From Planctomycetota bacterium (GTDB taxonomy: Bacteria; Planctomycetota; UBA8742; UBA2392), in the NCBI GenBank assembly GCA_019912315.1, contig JAIOJA010000025.1, positions 100,541 to 164,540 on the forward strand: a stretch of DNA of 64,000 nucleotides, written 5' to 3'. The position numbers and the translations under genes are program-made. Each line of letters starts with the position of its first letter. The stretch's first letter is position 1. Shown here in pieces: positions 52,408 through 62,243 of the stretch. The notes beneath the pieces were generated by a model, which saw only the letters and a list, made by a program, of their open reading frames with translations, did no database searches and was not told where the DNA came from.

Positions 52408-54771
52408 ATGGGACTCGACTTCATGCAGCCGTGGCTTGTGTTCGCCGCTGTCGCGCTTGCTCTCGGCGCGGTGGGCGTCGCCGTATGGACTAGACGCCCC
52501 GCGCCCGTGCTTTTCGCGCTGGGGGCGGCCGCCTTCTTCGCAAGCGGCGCTCGTCCGCGCGTGACGCAATCGGATACGCCGGTTGTTCACGCTCTGGTAG
52601 TGGACGTAAGCGCCTCCATGCGCTCGCGTGGAATCGACGCGTTCGTACGCGCAATAGAGGAAAGCGAGCTGCCGGCAAGTCACAGTTTCCGTCGCTTCGA
52701 GTTGTCGGACGCCCTGCGCGCGCCGGGCGGCGTGCGCGGACGGGATACCGCGTACGCGCGCCTTGGCGACATGGTTGGCGCCTCCAGCATCAATGGCGAA
52801 GTTCTACTGATCACGGACGGGCAAGGACAACTCGACGAGTTGCAGACCGCGGTTTCGCCGGCCCGTCTGATCCTGATTCGCCCACCAGCGCCCGAGTACC
52901 CGGATGCCGCCGTATTGAGCGTCGAGGCGCCGACCACGTTGCCCGCGGGCACGGACTTTTCAATTTCGGCAACAATTGCCTGTGATCGGGCGGCGGACAT
53001 CCCGTGGACCCTGCTGCGCGACGGAAAGGAAGCGGCGTCCGGTACCGCGAGTGCCCGTGCCGGCGCGCCCCGTACAATCGTGTACGCCATGGAAGGTACG
53101 GAAGCGTCGATGCTGACCGTGACTTTGCGCCTTGACCTGCCCGATGACCGCGAGCCGGGCAACGATGAAGGCACGACCCGCATCTTTGTGGGCGGCAAGC
53201 GGCGTATCGAATACTGCGTGCCAGACGGGTTTCCTCGCGAAGCTGACGCCATGTTGCAGATGTTGCTTGCGGATGAACGCAACGACGTGCAGGTGCGACA
53301 TGATCTGCCGCGTGGAAAAGCGTCATTTCGGGGTACAGGCGCGATGTTCATCAACAATCTGTCGTTGTCGGACTCCGGTGCGACTGGCGATGATCTGCGC
53401 GAGTTAGGCGACTGGGTGAAAGACGGCGGAAGCGTCGTGATGCTCGGTACGCACGGCGCGTTCGGGCCCGGCGGCTACCGTGGCACCCCGCTGGAAGACG
53501 TGATGCCGGTGCGCTTCCGCCCGGATGACGCACCCCCCCGCCGCACGCTGCTGCTGCTGGATGTATCACAGAGCATGGGCGACGCTCTGCCCGGCGGTGA
53601 AACCAGGCTGCAGCGCCTCAAGAGCGCCGCACGGCAATTCATTGCTGCACTGGGCGACGACGACTTGGGCGCCGTCGTCGGCTTTCGTGAGGCCCTGACA
53701 GGACCAGTCGAGTTTCACGCTGCTGGTGGCGATGTGCTGACGGACGCCGTGCAATCGTTGTGGGCTGACGGCTCCACGCATATCGGCAGCAGCCTGAGTG
53801 CCGCCCTGCAAGCGGTGCCGCCCGAGACACGCATTCTGATGATCACCGATGGCGACGATGTCGAAGGCGCCGGCGACGACGTGTTCCGGGTCATTGCGGA
53901 CCGCGCGCAGTCATCAAAGGTACAGCTCGACATCGTGCTTACCGCCGAAGCGGACAAACCCTGGTTGAGCGCGCTGATGGGCCACGGCGGAGACAGCGTG
54001 CGCAAATGGCATGTCGGCGCGGACGGGTTTGACGCGCTGCTCGAAACGCTGGATCGCGCATTGGCCGGCGCCGACCGGGAGTGGATCCTGGACAGTCCCA
54101 TGGAAGTTGCGGGCGTTGAATCTCCGCTGCCGCGTCTGGTGCGAACAAGCCAGCGCGACGAACGATCCGTCGCGGTGCCGTACCGGGTTGCCGGTGAAGG
54201 AAATTATCCGGTGGTCGCAAAACGCGGCATTGTCGGACGCAGCCTCGCAATCTGCACCGACTCGTGGGGCGACGAAGCCATGGTGCGGTTCTGGCAGGAT
54301 CTGCAATTCGCCCTGCAATCGGAGATCGACTGGGTGCTCGAGAATGCGAACGCAGTCAAAGTGGTGTTGAACAGGATTGACGAAGGGGCGGAGCTGATCT
54401 GGACGGGCGAAGGCGATGCGCCCCTTGGCGACCTGGCGACCGACGCGGGGGTCGCCCGACTGGATGAGCCGGGGCGCTGGCTGCTGGAGGAGTTCCCGGG
54501 CGGTGAATCTTTGCGCGTCTATTTCAGTGACCGCCTGCTACAGAATATTCCGTTGCCGAGCCCCGTAGCGCGCGAACTGCGGTACACCGGCGATGATGCC
54601 GCCTTTTTCGCGCAGGCCGAAAGCGCAGGCATCCGCGTGTTTTCCGGGTTGGCCGCCTGGGCTCCCCGGCGGTTCGAAACAGCCCGGTCAGAGCCGTTGG
54701 ACGTTACCTGGGTGCCCGCCTTGCTGGCGGTGCTGCTGCTGCTGCTGGGATTCGCGCTGCGGCGGCGCTGA
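52408..54771 (+). CDS. Membrane protein with two von Willebrand A domains
   Basis: A 787-residue protein. Two N-terminal membrane segments (8-27, 33-48), then a vWA domain with MIDAS DVSAS (66-70), a glutamine-amidotransferase-like central region (about 265-370, KDGGSVVMLGTHGAFGPGG), a second vWA domain with MIDAS DVSQS (385-389) plus LLMITDGDD-type acidic strands, and one C-terminal membrane helix (about 766-783) with basic tail. It resembles planctomycete BatA-like proteins; the ligand is unknown. Confidence 0.88.
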   Translation: MGLDFMQPWLVFAAVALALGAVGVAVWTRRPAPVLFALGAAAFFASGARPRVTQSDTPVVHALVVDVSASMRSRGIDAFVRAIEESELPASHSFRRFELSDALRAPGGVRGRDTAYARLGDMVGASSINGEVLLITDGQGQLDELQTAVSPARLILIRPPAPEYPDAAVLSVEAPTTLPAGTDFSISATIACDRAADIPWTLLRDGKEAASGTASARAGAPRTIVYAMEGTEASMLTVTLRLDLPDDREPGNDEGTTRIFVGGKRRIEYCVPDGFPREADAMLQMLLADERNDVQVRHDLPRGKASFRGTGAMFINNLSLSDSGATGDDLRELGDWVKDGGSVVMLGTHGAFGPGGYRGTPLEDVMPVRFRPDDAPPRRTLLLLDVSQSMGDALPGGETRLQRLKSAARQFIAALGDDDLGAVVGFREALTGPVEFHAAGGDVLTDAVQSLWADGSTHIGSSLSAALQAVPPETRILMITDGDDVEGAGDDVFRVIADRAQSSKVQLDIVLTAEADKPWLSALMGHGGDSVRKWHVGADGFDALLETLDRALAGADREWILDSPMEVAGVESPLPRLVRTSQRDERSVAVPYRVAGEGNYPVVAKRGIVGRSLAICTDSWGDEAMVRFWQDLQFALQSEIDWVLENANAVKVVLNRIDEGAELIWTGEGDAPLGDLATDAGVARLDEPGRWLLEEFPGGESLRVYFSDRLLQNIPLPSPVARELRYTGDDAAFFAQAESAGIRVFSGLAAWAPRRFETARSEPLDVTWVPALLAVLLLLLGFALRRR

Positions 54772-54774
54772 CTT

Positions 54775-54984
54775 CTACAACTCGTCAACAATGCACTCGA
54801 TGATGTCGCGTCCAAGCTGGCGAAAGGCCTTGCTGAGCTCGCCGTGCAGGTCGCCGGTGCCGTGGCGAATCTGGCTGCGGATTACGTGGGTCACGAGTTT
54901 GATGCCGCTGCTGTATTCGTCCCAGCGGACGTTGAATTCACCGATGGCCCGGGTTTTGATGCCGGCCTTGTCGCGGATAGGCAT
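54775..54984 (-). CDS. Small 69-residue hypothetical protein
   Basis: A perfect AAGGAGA ribosome site lies upstream of the ATG. The protein (MPIRDKAGIKTRAIGEFNVR...) is a mixed alpha/beta soluble chain. Family not recognised. Confidence 0.7.
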   Translation of the reverse strand: MPIRDKAGIKTRAIGEFNVRWDEYSSGIKLVTHVIRSQIRHGTGDLHGELSKAFRQLGRDIIECIVDEL

Positions 54985-55015
54985 GGCTGTCTCCTTGGGT
55001 GTTCGCGCGTGTTAA

Positions 55016-55046
55016 AACGAACGGGTCGGCGTATCGCCGACCCGTT
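55016..55046 (-). terminator. Terminator of the PQQ-propeller gene
   Basis: An 11-bp perfect stem ACGGGTCGGCG / CGCCGACCCGT (55021-55045) with a 3-nt loop. On the minus strand it is followed by TCGTTTTAAC. It lies 17 bases after the stop at 55063. Confidence 0.75.
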
Positions 55047-55062
55047 GTGAGTTTGTGGGTGC

Positions 55063-56583
55063 CTATCCCCCGCCGGCGGACCGCTTGTTGTCGCCGTAAA
55101 CCTTGAAAACATAGCCATCCTTGGTGGCGAGGTAAATCGCGCGATCGCGCTCCTGCATACTGCCGCGCACGTAGGCGAAGTCCATCAGGTTCAGGTTCCA
55201 CTCCGGGCGCGCAAGGAACCCCGTGTCGAGGTCCAGTACCCGCAACTGGCGGCGAACGGTGCGAAGTTCATCGGATTTCCGGACCAGGCGCCCCTCGTCG
55301 CGTAACTTGGCTTTCTCGCGCTCGTTGAGGAACTCTTCGTTCTCCTCGTACAGTACGAACGCACGGTCATTGTGAAGCATCATCACTTCTTGCCCGACAT
55401 CGGGCTCGCTCCAGATCGGGTCGATCTTCCATGATGTGGAAGGGTCGCCGTCAACCAGGCTGTAAACCGGGCGGTCGTTTTCAACGTCAATGATTTCGTA
55501 CCGGAAGGCCGAGAACATGCCCGGACGCGTGGTTGTGCGTTTGACCTTGGTCTTGCCGTCGTCCGACACAACCTCTTCGTCGTAAACCTCGAGGGTATGA
55601 ACGAATACCCAGCGATCCTCAACAAAGATCCTGCCGTATGGAAGCCCGTCAACGGTCAGGGCCCAGGCGGCCTCACCGGATTTCTGCCAGGCGAAAACCT
55701 GTCCGATGTCGCTACCGACAAACACAAGGTCATCCTTGATCAGCGGCGGCGTGCGGGAGTGCGCGTCGAGGTACGGGTTGGCACGGAACTCGCCGCTTTG
55801 GGCGTCTACCATGTAGAGGCGGCGGTTGTTGTTCACGAAGGCGACTGTTTCGCGATCGGCGGCGGGCGACATGGTGATCTGCATAAACTGTTCCACTACG
55901 CCTTCGCCGACCTGTGGGAACACCCATGTTTCGGCGCCTTCGCCGCGGGCGTTGGTAATCATGGAACGCCCGAGAATGGAGTTGCTATTCGTGGCCGGCA
56001 CGAACAGGTGGGTGTCGTTGCTTGCCGGCGGGGCGCTTGGAAAAACGTCCCCCTGGAAGCGTCCCTTAGCGACAAGGCGCGACTCGCCTTCGCGCGGACT
56101 GGACAGGCGATCGTAGCCCTGATACTCGCCATCGCTGTTCATGAGGTGAATGAACTTGCGGGTCGGCAACGGGTCAAAATCGACGCGCTTGTCGATGACC
56201 GTTTTCCAGTGCAGCGTGAAGTCGTAGGCGTCCAGGCTCCACAGGTGGTTCTGCCCGCCGTCGGAATCGACCACCAGAATCTCGTCGCGCACGTCGTCAT
56301 GCACCACGTGCAACTCGCGCACCACGATCGGTGTGCGCCGCATGTTGCCCGTCAGGTCGTACGACTTGATGCGCAACGGCAACTCCGCCAGTTGAGCTTC
56401 ATAGTAGCTGACCGGCTGGCTGGACGAGGGGTCCGGCGCCAACGGGTTCCGATCCGCGGGTCGGGCCTGCGGCGGAATCGAACAAGCGGCAATTGTGACT
56501 AGCAGGATAACCAGTGCGAGGGGGAGGTTGCATCGCAACGTCCGCGCGGGCGCGGAAGTCATCAAACGTGGCCAAAACTTCAC
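55063..56583 (-). CDS. PQQ-like beta-propeller lipoprotein
   Basis: A 506-residue protein with a lipobox-like IAAC (Cys34) after a longer N-terminal segment. Strands repeat with the propeller look: LWSLDAYDFTLHWKTVIDKR, RLYMVDAQSGEF, LVFVGSDIGQVFAWQKSGEAAWAL, RQLRVLDLDTGFLARPEWNL and AIYLATKDGYVFKVYGDNK. This is the BamB-like PQQ repeat type. It has no cofactor-binding motif, so probably a scaffold or sensor. It overlaps the small gene upstream by 4 bp. Confidence 0.82.
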   Translation of the reverse strand: MKFWPRLMTSAPARTLRCNLPLALVILLVTIAACSIPPQARPADRNPLAPDPSSSQPVSYYEAQLAELPLRIKSYDLTGNMRRTPIVVRELHVVHDDVRDEILVVDSDGGQNHLWSLDAYDFTLHWKTVIDKRVDFDPLPTRKFIHLMNSDGEYQGYDRLSSPREGESRLVAKGRFQGDVFPSAPPASNDTHLFVPATNSNSILGRSMITNARGEGAETWVFPQVGEGVVEQFMQITMSPAADRETVAFVNNNRRLYMVDAQSGEFRANPYLDAHSRTPPLIKDDLVFVGSDIGQVFAWQKSGEAAWALTVDGLPYGRIFVEDRWVFVHTLEVYDEEVVSDDGKTKVKRTTTRPGMFSAFRYEIIDVENDRPVYSLVDGDPSTSWKIDPIWSEPDVGQEVMMLHNDRAFVLYEENEEFLNEREKAKLRDEGRLVRKSDELRTVRRQLRVLDLDTGFLARPEWNLNLMDFAYVRGSMQERDRAIYLATKDGYVFKVYGDNKRSAGGG

Positions 56584-56840
56584 GACGCTTCTCCTTTGTC
56601 GTGGTCGCGGAGGTTTATCTTGTGCTTCTCCTCGTATGCGCGGAGTTTCTGTATGCGCTCGAGGTCTTCTTCAATGCGGTTTACCAGCTTGAAGATGTAC
56701 GGGCGACCCTTGAGGCGGTTCCTCAGGTCGTCCTCCATCTTGTCCCACGAGTCCATGTAAAGCTCGTCTCGCAGGACCAGCAACATCTTTTCCTCTTCAG
56801 AGAGGGAGTCATAGTACGATTGATGCGTGTCTGGAGCCAT
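56580..56840 (-). CDS. Small helical protein coupled to the PQQ-propeller gene
   Basis: The start is the ATG at 56840 (MAPDTHQSYYDSLSEEEKML), with CGGGGA upstream (86 residues). It is mainly helical and charged, with a coiled-coil C-terminal half (about 38-80). The stop overlaps the next ATG (ATGA). Family not recognised. Confidence 0.7.
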   Translation of the reverse strand: MAPDTHQSYYDSLSEEEKMLLVLRDELYMDSWDKMEDDLRNRLKGRPYIFKLVNRIEEDLERIQKLRAYEEKHKINLRDHDKGEAS

Positions 56841-56879
56841 GGGTCCCCGTGTAATGGATTGTCCACGAAACGCGCGTCT

Positions 56880-56908
56880 TTGACGGACTGTAACTGACAC
56901 TCTATAGC
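56880..56908 (+). promoter_or_regulatory. Sigma-70-type promoter
   Basis: TTGACG (56880-56885), 17 bases, then TATAGC (56903-56908); a second TATACT follows at 56914. It would start transcription near 56915 for the membrane protein gene at 56981. It lies divergent from the propeller operon. Confidence 0.6.
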
Positions 56909-56980
56909 TTGTATATACTGCGCGTCAAACGCCACATTCCAAGCTAAACTGGCACCGGACAATCCGACCGGAGTCACCCA

Positions 56981-57850
56981 ATGGCAGGTACAGCGAACCA
57001 GCAACCCTACGGTCAGCAGAAACAGACCGTTCCACAGTACGCACCGCCGATGGCGAAGCGTCCGGGCAGTACGGCCACCAAGGTTTGGGGGATCATCCTG
57101 CTTGTCATTGGCATCCTCGCGGCCATGAACTGGCTGCTGGGGCTGGCTTCGCTGTTCAGCGGTTTCACGGGCACCGAGTTCTCGCCGACGCTGTCGCAAG
57201 AGGCCAAGGACGAAATCGATCGCATGTCGAGGCAGATGATCGACGCAATGACGGGGCGCTGGACGTTCTGGGTCAGCCAGGTCGTCAGCCTTGTCGCCGT
57301 GGTGCTTTCGGTTGTGGCCGGGTTCCTGCTTGCCTTCAAGCCCAAACCTGTCGGGCGCAAACTGGCCCTGTCGCGGGCGCTGTTTGTGCTGCTGCTGATG
57401 CCGCTTACAGGCTACGAAGACATGAAGGCCATCGATCACGCCATGGGTATGCAGTCCCGCGCCATGGAAGTCTCCATGGATGCCGAGATGAAAAAGCAGG
57501 AGGCCGCAAACCCCAAAATGGACGAAGCCACGAAACAGCGCAAACGCGAGCAAGCCAGGGAAATCACGGAAGGCATGGCGCCGATCATGAAGGGCGTTAC
57601 CTACGGCATGGCCGTGGTGACGGTCATGATGTCCCTGGTCTTTAATGGGCTGCTGCTGTTCTTCATGACGCGCCCAAGCGTCAAAGAGTACTTGGAGGGT
57701 GTGGCTGCGGACGGTGAGGAGCAGATCCCGGGTTACGACCCGTCGATGGGGCTGATGTCGGGGCCGCCGCCGGGACCGCCACATTCGGCGCAGCCCTCGC
57801 CGGGCAATCAGCCGCCCGTGCCGCCGGAGCAGCAGATACCCCCTGTGTAG
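56981..57850 (+). CDS. Membrane protein with Pro-rich ends
   Basis: A 289-residue protein with a Gln/Pro N-terminus, about four membrane segments (about 36-55, 92-118, 125-140, 205-228), a charged Met-rich helix between (about 150-200) and a Pro/Gly-rich C-terminus. No named family is recognised. Confidence 0.7.
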   Translation: MAGTANQQPYGQQKQTVPQYAPPMAKRPGSTATKVWGIILLVIGILAAMNWLLGLASLFSGFTGTEFSPTLSQEAKDEIDRMSRQMIDAMTGRWTFWVSQVVSLVAVVLSVVAGFLLAFKPKPVGRKLALSRALFVLLLMPLTGYEDMKAIDHAMGMQSRAMEVSMDAEMKKQEAANPKMDEATKQRKREQAREITEGMAPIMKGVTYGMAVVTVMMSLVFNGLLLFFMTRPSVKEYLEGVAADGEEQIPGYDPSMGLMSGPPPGPPHSAQPSPGNQPPVPPEQQIPPV

Positions 57851-57921
57851 ACCCGCACAATCAGTTATAAGCCCGCATCACGCGCCCTGGTCAAGGGTGT
57901 ACCGACCATTGAAAGGATGAG

Positions 57922-59193
57922 ATGACAACGACTCAGCTAAAGGGCGACCTCAAGGACCCCAGCCTCAAGGACATGGGCATCCAGCGCATCGAGTGGGCCG
58001 AAGCCGACATGCCGGTTCTGCGCGCGGTGAAAGAGAAGTTCACCAAGGAACAGCCGCTTAAGGGCATTCGCATGGGCTGCTGCCTGCATGTCACGACCGA
58101 GACAGCAAACCTGGTTCGCACCCTCAAGGCCGGCGGCGCGGAAGTGTTCCTGTGCGCGTCAAACCCGCTCAGCACCCAGGACGACGTGGCCGCGGCCCTG
58201 ACCCTGGAATACGGCATCGAAACCTTCGCCATCAAGGGTGAAGACAACGACACCTACTACAAGCACATGACGTCCGTGCTGGACTCAAAGCCGAACGTCA
58301 CCATGGACGACGGCGCTGACCTGGTCACGATGATCCTCACCAAGCGGCCTGAGCTGAAAGAGCACGTGGTCGCTTCCATGGAAGAGACCACCACGGGCAT
58401 CATTCGCCTGCGCGCCATGGAAAAGGAAGGCGTTCTGAAATTCCCGGTGATCGCCGTGAACGACGCCGACTGCAAACACCTGTTTGATAACCGCTACGGC
58501 ACAGGCCAGAGCACCGTGGACGGGATTATTCGCGCAACGAATCGTCTCTTTGCCGGACGCGTCGTCGTCACCGTCGGCTACGGCTGGTGCGGACGCGGCT
58601 TCGCCATGCGCTCACGCGGCATGGGCGCTCGCGTGATCGTCACCGAGATCGACCCGGTCAAGGCGCTCGAGGCAGTCATGGACGGCTTCGAAGTTATGCC
58701 AATGGTCGAGGCCGCCAAGATTGGCGATATCTTCTGCACGCTTACGGGCAACAAGCACGTCATCGACGTGGAACACTTCAAGGCCATGAAGCCGGGCGCG
58801 ATTTCATGCAACAGCGGCCACTTCGACAACGAGCTGAACCTTGCCGGTCTTGCCAAGGCGGCCAAGAAGATCGGCACGCCGAAGCCGTTTGTTGACGAGT
58901 GGGAACTGCCGAACGGCAACCGCATCTACACACTCGCCGAAGGCCGTCTGGTAAACCTTGCTGCCGCCGAAGGCCACCCAGCCAACGTGATGGACATGAG
59001 CTTCGCCGTGCAGGCACTCGCCAGCGAGTACGCCGTCAAGAACCAGAAGACTCTGGATCACCGCGTCCACAACCTGCCACGCGAAGTGGACGAGTGGGTT
59101 GCAACCCTCAAGCTCGAAACCATGGGCGTCGGCATCGACAAGCTGACCCCGGAGCAAACCAAGTACCTCGCCAGCTGGCAGGAAGGCACCTGA
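57922..59193 (+). CDS. ahcY: S-adenosyl-L-homocysteine hydrolase
   Basis: A 423-residue NAD-dependent enzyme that recycles S-adenosylhomocysteine. Motifs: [93 protein letters not shown] (NAD), and a C-terminal dimer segment. AAAGGATGAG upstream. It has its own terminator downstream. No SAH riboswitch is seen upstream. Confidence 0.97.
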   Translation: MTTTQLKGDLKDPSLKDMGIQRIEWAEADMPVLRAVKEKFTKEQPLKGIRMGCCLHVTTETANLVRTLKAGGAEVFLCASNPLSTQDDVAAALTLEYGIETFAIKGEDNDTYYKHMTSVLDSKPNVTMDDGADLVTMILTKRPELKEHVVASMEETTTGIIRLRAMEKEGVLKFPVIAVNDADCKHLFDNRYGTGQSTVDGIIRATNRLFAGRVVVTVGYGWCGRGFAMRSRGMGARVIVTEIDPVKALEAVMDGFEVMPMVEAAKIGDIFCTLTGNKHVIDVEHFKAMKPGAISCNSGHFDNELNLAGLAKAAKKIGTPKPFVDEWELPNGNRIYTLAEGRLVNLAAAEGHPANVMDMSFAVQALASEYAVKNQKTLDHRVHNLPREVDEWVATLKLETMGVGIDKLTPEQTKYLASWQEGT

Positions 59194-59213
59194 TTGCTGC
59201 CGCTGCTTGATCG

Positions 59214-59247
59214 ACGGGCGCGGGCTGTTGTCCGCGCCCGTTCATTT
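59214..59247 (+). terminator. Terminator after ahcY
   Basis: A 10-bp perfect stem ACGGGCGCGG / CCGCGCCCGT (59214-59223 and 59232-59241) and an 8-nt loop, followed by TCATTT. Confidence 0.75.
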
Positions 59248-59284
59248 GCCGCCAGCGGTCGAGTTCAATAATCGTTCCAAGCAT

Positions 59285-59440
59285 ATGGATGACTGGGCGC
59301 TGACGGAAGACGACAAGCCCGCGCCGCGTTGGTTGGTGTACCTGCTGGCCCTGGCGGCTTCGATCGCGTTGATTTCGCTGGTTCTGATGGGGCTATGGGT
59401 TGCCGCCATGTACCTTGTCCCGCGCACCTGGCTCCCCTGA
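59285..59440 (+). CDS. 51-residue membrane peptide
   Basis: From ATG 59285: a polar N-terminus (MDDWALTEDDKPAPRW) and one hydrophobic helix (about 18-45). The ribosome site is weak. Between ahcY and asd, with terminators on both sides, it would be an independent unit. Confidence 0.5.
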   Translation: MDDWALTEDDKPAPRWLVYLLALAASIALISLVLMGLWVAAMYLVPRTWLP

Positions 59441-59563
59441 GCGCTAGCCCCCTAGTGACAGCCTGCGCTGGGCCTGTTAAGTTTGCCGTCATGATCAGCC
59501 CGCAAGTGTCGATGACGAACAAGCAGCAAACCGCTTAGATCGCGGACTGGCCAGATATTGATG

Positions 59564-59590
59564 CCGCCGCGAAGAGACGCGGCGGTTTTT
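59564..59590 (+). terminator. Rho-independent terminator
   Basis: An 8-bp stem CCGCCGCG / CGCGGCGG (59564-59571 and 59578-59585) and loop AAGAGA, followed by TTTTT. It lies 17 bases upstream of the second copy of the GGGG-type inverted repeat. Confidence 0.85.
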
Positions 59591-59606
59591 GTATGAGGCC
59601 CGGAAT

Positions 59607-59637
59607 GGGGTCTGGCTCCTGCAAGGTGCCTGACCCC
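59607..59637. repeat. Inverted repeat, GGGG-AGGCACC family (copy 2)
   Basis: GGGGTCTGGCTCCT (59607-59620) pairs with AGGTGCCTGACCCC (59624-59637) with two mismatches and a 3-nt loop. The mismatched positions are the same T/A swaps (TGGCTCC against AGGCACC) as in copy 1 at 30777-30854. Confidence 0.85.
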
Positions 59638-59660
59638 TTTTCGGGCGGGAGCAAGAGAAC

Positions 59661-60677
<1,017 letters not shown>

Positions 60678-60684
60678 GCTGCAG

Positions 60685-61164
60685 CTAGTGCATGTCCATG
60701 TGGGCCGCATTCGCGCCGTTGTTGTGCAGGAGCACGAGCCATAGCGCGGAATGATCGACTTTGACGGTGATTTCAAACTCCTGCCCGTCAACGATGATGG
60801 ATGGAGTCAGCCCCTTCACCTTGATTGCGACCATTCTGGTTGCCGCGCTGGCCTCGGCTTCCGTTGGCTCCCCCAACGGATCGACATGCTCTGTTATCCG
60901 CTCGCTTTTCCAAATGGTTCGGCTGCCGTTTTCGTCTTCCACAACTAGCGTAAACGACGTTGACTTGCTCCGAGTGTTCATCACGCTGACGAGAATTTCG
61001 TACTCGCCTGAGCCCGGTGATGTCTCCTCCACACCACCCTTGAATCGGTCGTACCGTTTCGACTCCTCGGCAGTGGCGGCGTCCAGGTATTCGACTCCCG
61101 GCGGCGGAGTGGTAGTGCACCCGGCGATCAAGATCAGTATCACACCAACAAGCAGGATTCTCAT
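60685..61164 (-). CDS. Lipoprotein, paralogue 1
   Basis: A 159-residue protein with lipobox IAGC (Cys16). After a short linker the mature part is a beta-sandwich-like domain: EYEILVSVMNTRSKSTSFTLVVED, RTIWKSERITEHVD, RMVAIKVKGLTPSIIVDGQEFEI and ALWLVLLHNN. The neighbour at 61256 has the same pattern. Family not recognised. On the minus strand the two genes are in tandem. Confidence 0.75.
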   Translation of the reverse strand: MRILLVGVILILIAGCTTTPPPGVEYLDAATAEESKRYDRFKGGVEETSPGSGEYEILVSVMNTRSKSTSFTLVVEDENGSRTIWKSERITEHVDPLGEPTEAEASAATRMVAIKVKGLTPSIIVDGQEFEITVKVDHSALWLVLLHNNGANAAHMDMH

Positions 61165-61255
61165 GCTTCTCCTTCAGGTTGTCCTGGTCGGTCAGGAGCC
61201 CGGCGCATTCGGCGCGGCGGGACTTGAATAAGAGCCGCAATCGGCGGGCCGGTGT

Positions 61256-61759
61256 TCAGTGCAGCTCAAACAATTCCACCGAAGTGTGATCCCCAAGCAG
61301 CGCGATCATCCAGGTGTCGACGCGCGCGCGGCCGGTCGGTACGAGCGAATGCTCTTCGCCGTTCACGATAACCGTCGCGGATTCACCTTTCACTCGAACA
61401 ACGCACATGCGCGTAGCCCTGGACCAGCCGTCCCTATCCGGCTCGTGGTCGATATCTATGGATTCGGACAGTCTTTCGCCGCGCCAGATTTCGCGGGTGG
61501 TCGCGTCATCCCTCAGTTTCAGCGTGAAACTCGCGGAGCTCCCGGACACGTTCAACACCCACAAGGCAAGATCGTACTCGCCTTCATCGGGAATCGTGTT
61601 GTCCAGGCCCGTTGTGACGGGCTGGTCGTCATCCTCGTCAATGCGTGTGTTCGTGGAGTCGAGTTTCGACGTGTCGATGTAGCGCACATCTTCAGGAGCG
61701 GGCGTGGAGGCGCATCCTGTCAACACAACTGCCAGCGTTACGGTAAGTAGCAACTTCAT
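61256..61759 (-). CDS. Lipoprotein, paralogue 2
   Basis: A 167-residue protein with lipobox LTGC (Cys16). It shares order and words with its neighbour: VRYIDTSKL, EYDLALWVLNVSGSSASFTLKLRDD, REIWRGERLSESIDIDHEP, ATRMCVVRVKGESATVIVNGEEH, WMIALLGDH. The two likely arose by tandem duplication, with about 40 per cent identity by eye in the core. Confidence 0.75.
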   Translation of the reverse strand: MKLLLTVTLAVVLTGCASTPAPEDVRYIDTSKLDSTNTRIDEDDDQPVTTGLDNTIPDEGEYDLALWVLNVSGSSASFTLKLRDDATTREIWRGERLSESIDIDHEPDRDGWSRATRMCVVRVKGESATVIVNGEEHSLVPTGRARVDTWMIALLGDHTSVELFELH

Positions 61760-61815
61760 TTGCGCCCCTGATTGTTGTCGCGGATCAACCCGTCGCTGGC
61801 GCCCGGTCTAAACTG

Positions 61816-62181
61816 TCACCCATCTGCCCGGTTCAACATTCCCAACGTCCAGACCCCCTTTTTTGCGCTGGCAAACGTGCCATCAATGAAGGCTTCGGTG
61901 ACGTCGATGCCGCCGCGTTCGAACAGGTCTTCGGCCAGTGCGTGGAGGATCTGTTTGAAGACGCCTTGCTCTGTCCAATCCTGGAACCAGCGGTGGCAAG
62001 TCTGGTACGGCGGGTACCGGCTCGGCATGTCTTTTCAGCGAGCGCCCGTTTGAAGCACCCAGAGGATGCCGTTGAGCACTTGTCGCGGCGGAAGCGACGG
62101 ACGGCCTTTGCCGTCGGCGCGTCGAGGTTTAACCGGTATCAACGGCTCCAAAAGAGCCCACTGTTCGTTTGTAAGTTCCAT
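61816..62181 (-). pseudogene. IS5-type transposase remnant with in-frame stop
   Basis: From ATG 62181 the minus frame reads MELTNEQWALLEPLIPVKPR, then ILWVLQTGAR, a TGA stop (near 62034), then KDMPSRYPPYQTCHRWFQDW, and ends at 61816 with GVWTLGMLNRADG. This is the N-terminal DUF4096-type part of IS5 transposases; the stop falls where they carry Trp (TGG to TGA). The DDE catalytic part (about 150 further residues) is missing. Dead element. Confidence 0.85.
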
Positions 62182-62243
62182 GCCAACTGAATCGGCACTC
62201 GCTAAGTCCCTACTTCAAGGTTTTCGGGACTGCTTCTAGTTGG

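Noticed and set aside
57851..57921. SAH riboswitch before ahcY
   Set aside because: The leader is only about 70 bases and lacks the conserved core or a pseudoknot-like fold that I could recognise.
61772..62181. Functional IS5 insertion
   Set aside because: It has an internal stop and lacks the catalytic part; no clear terminal inverted repeats were found.
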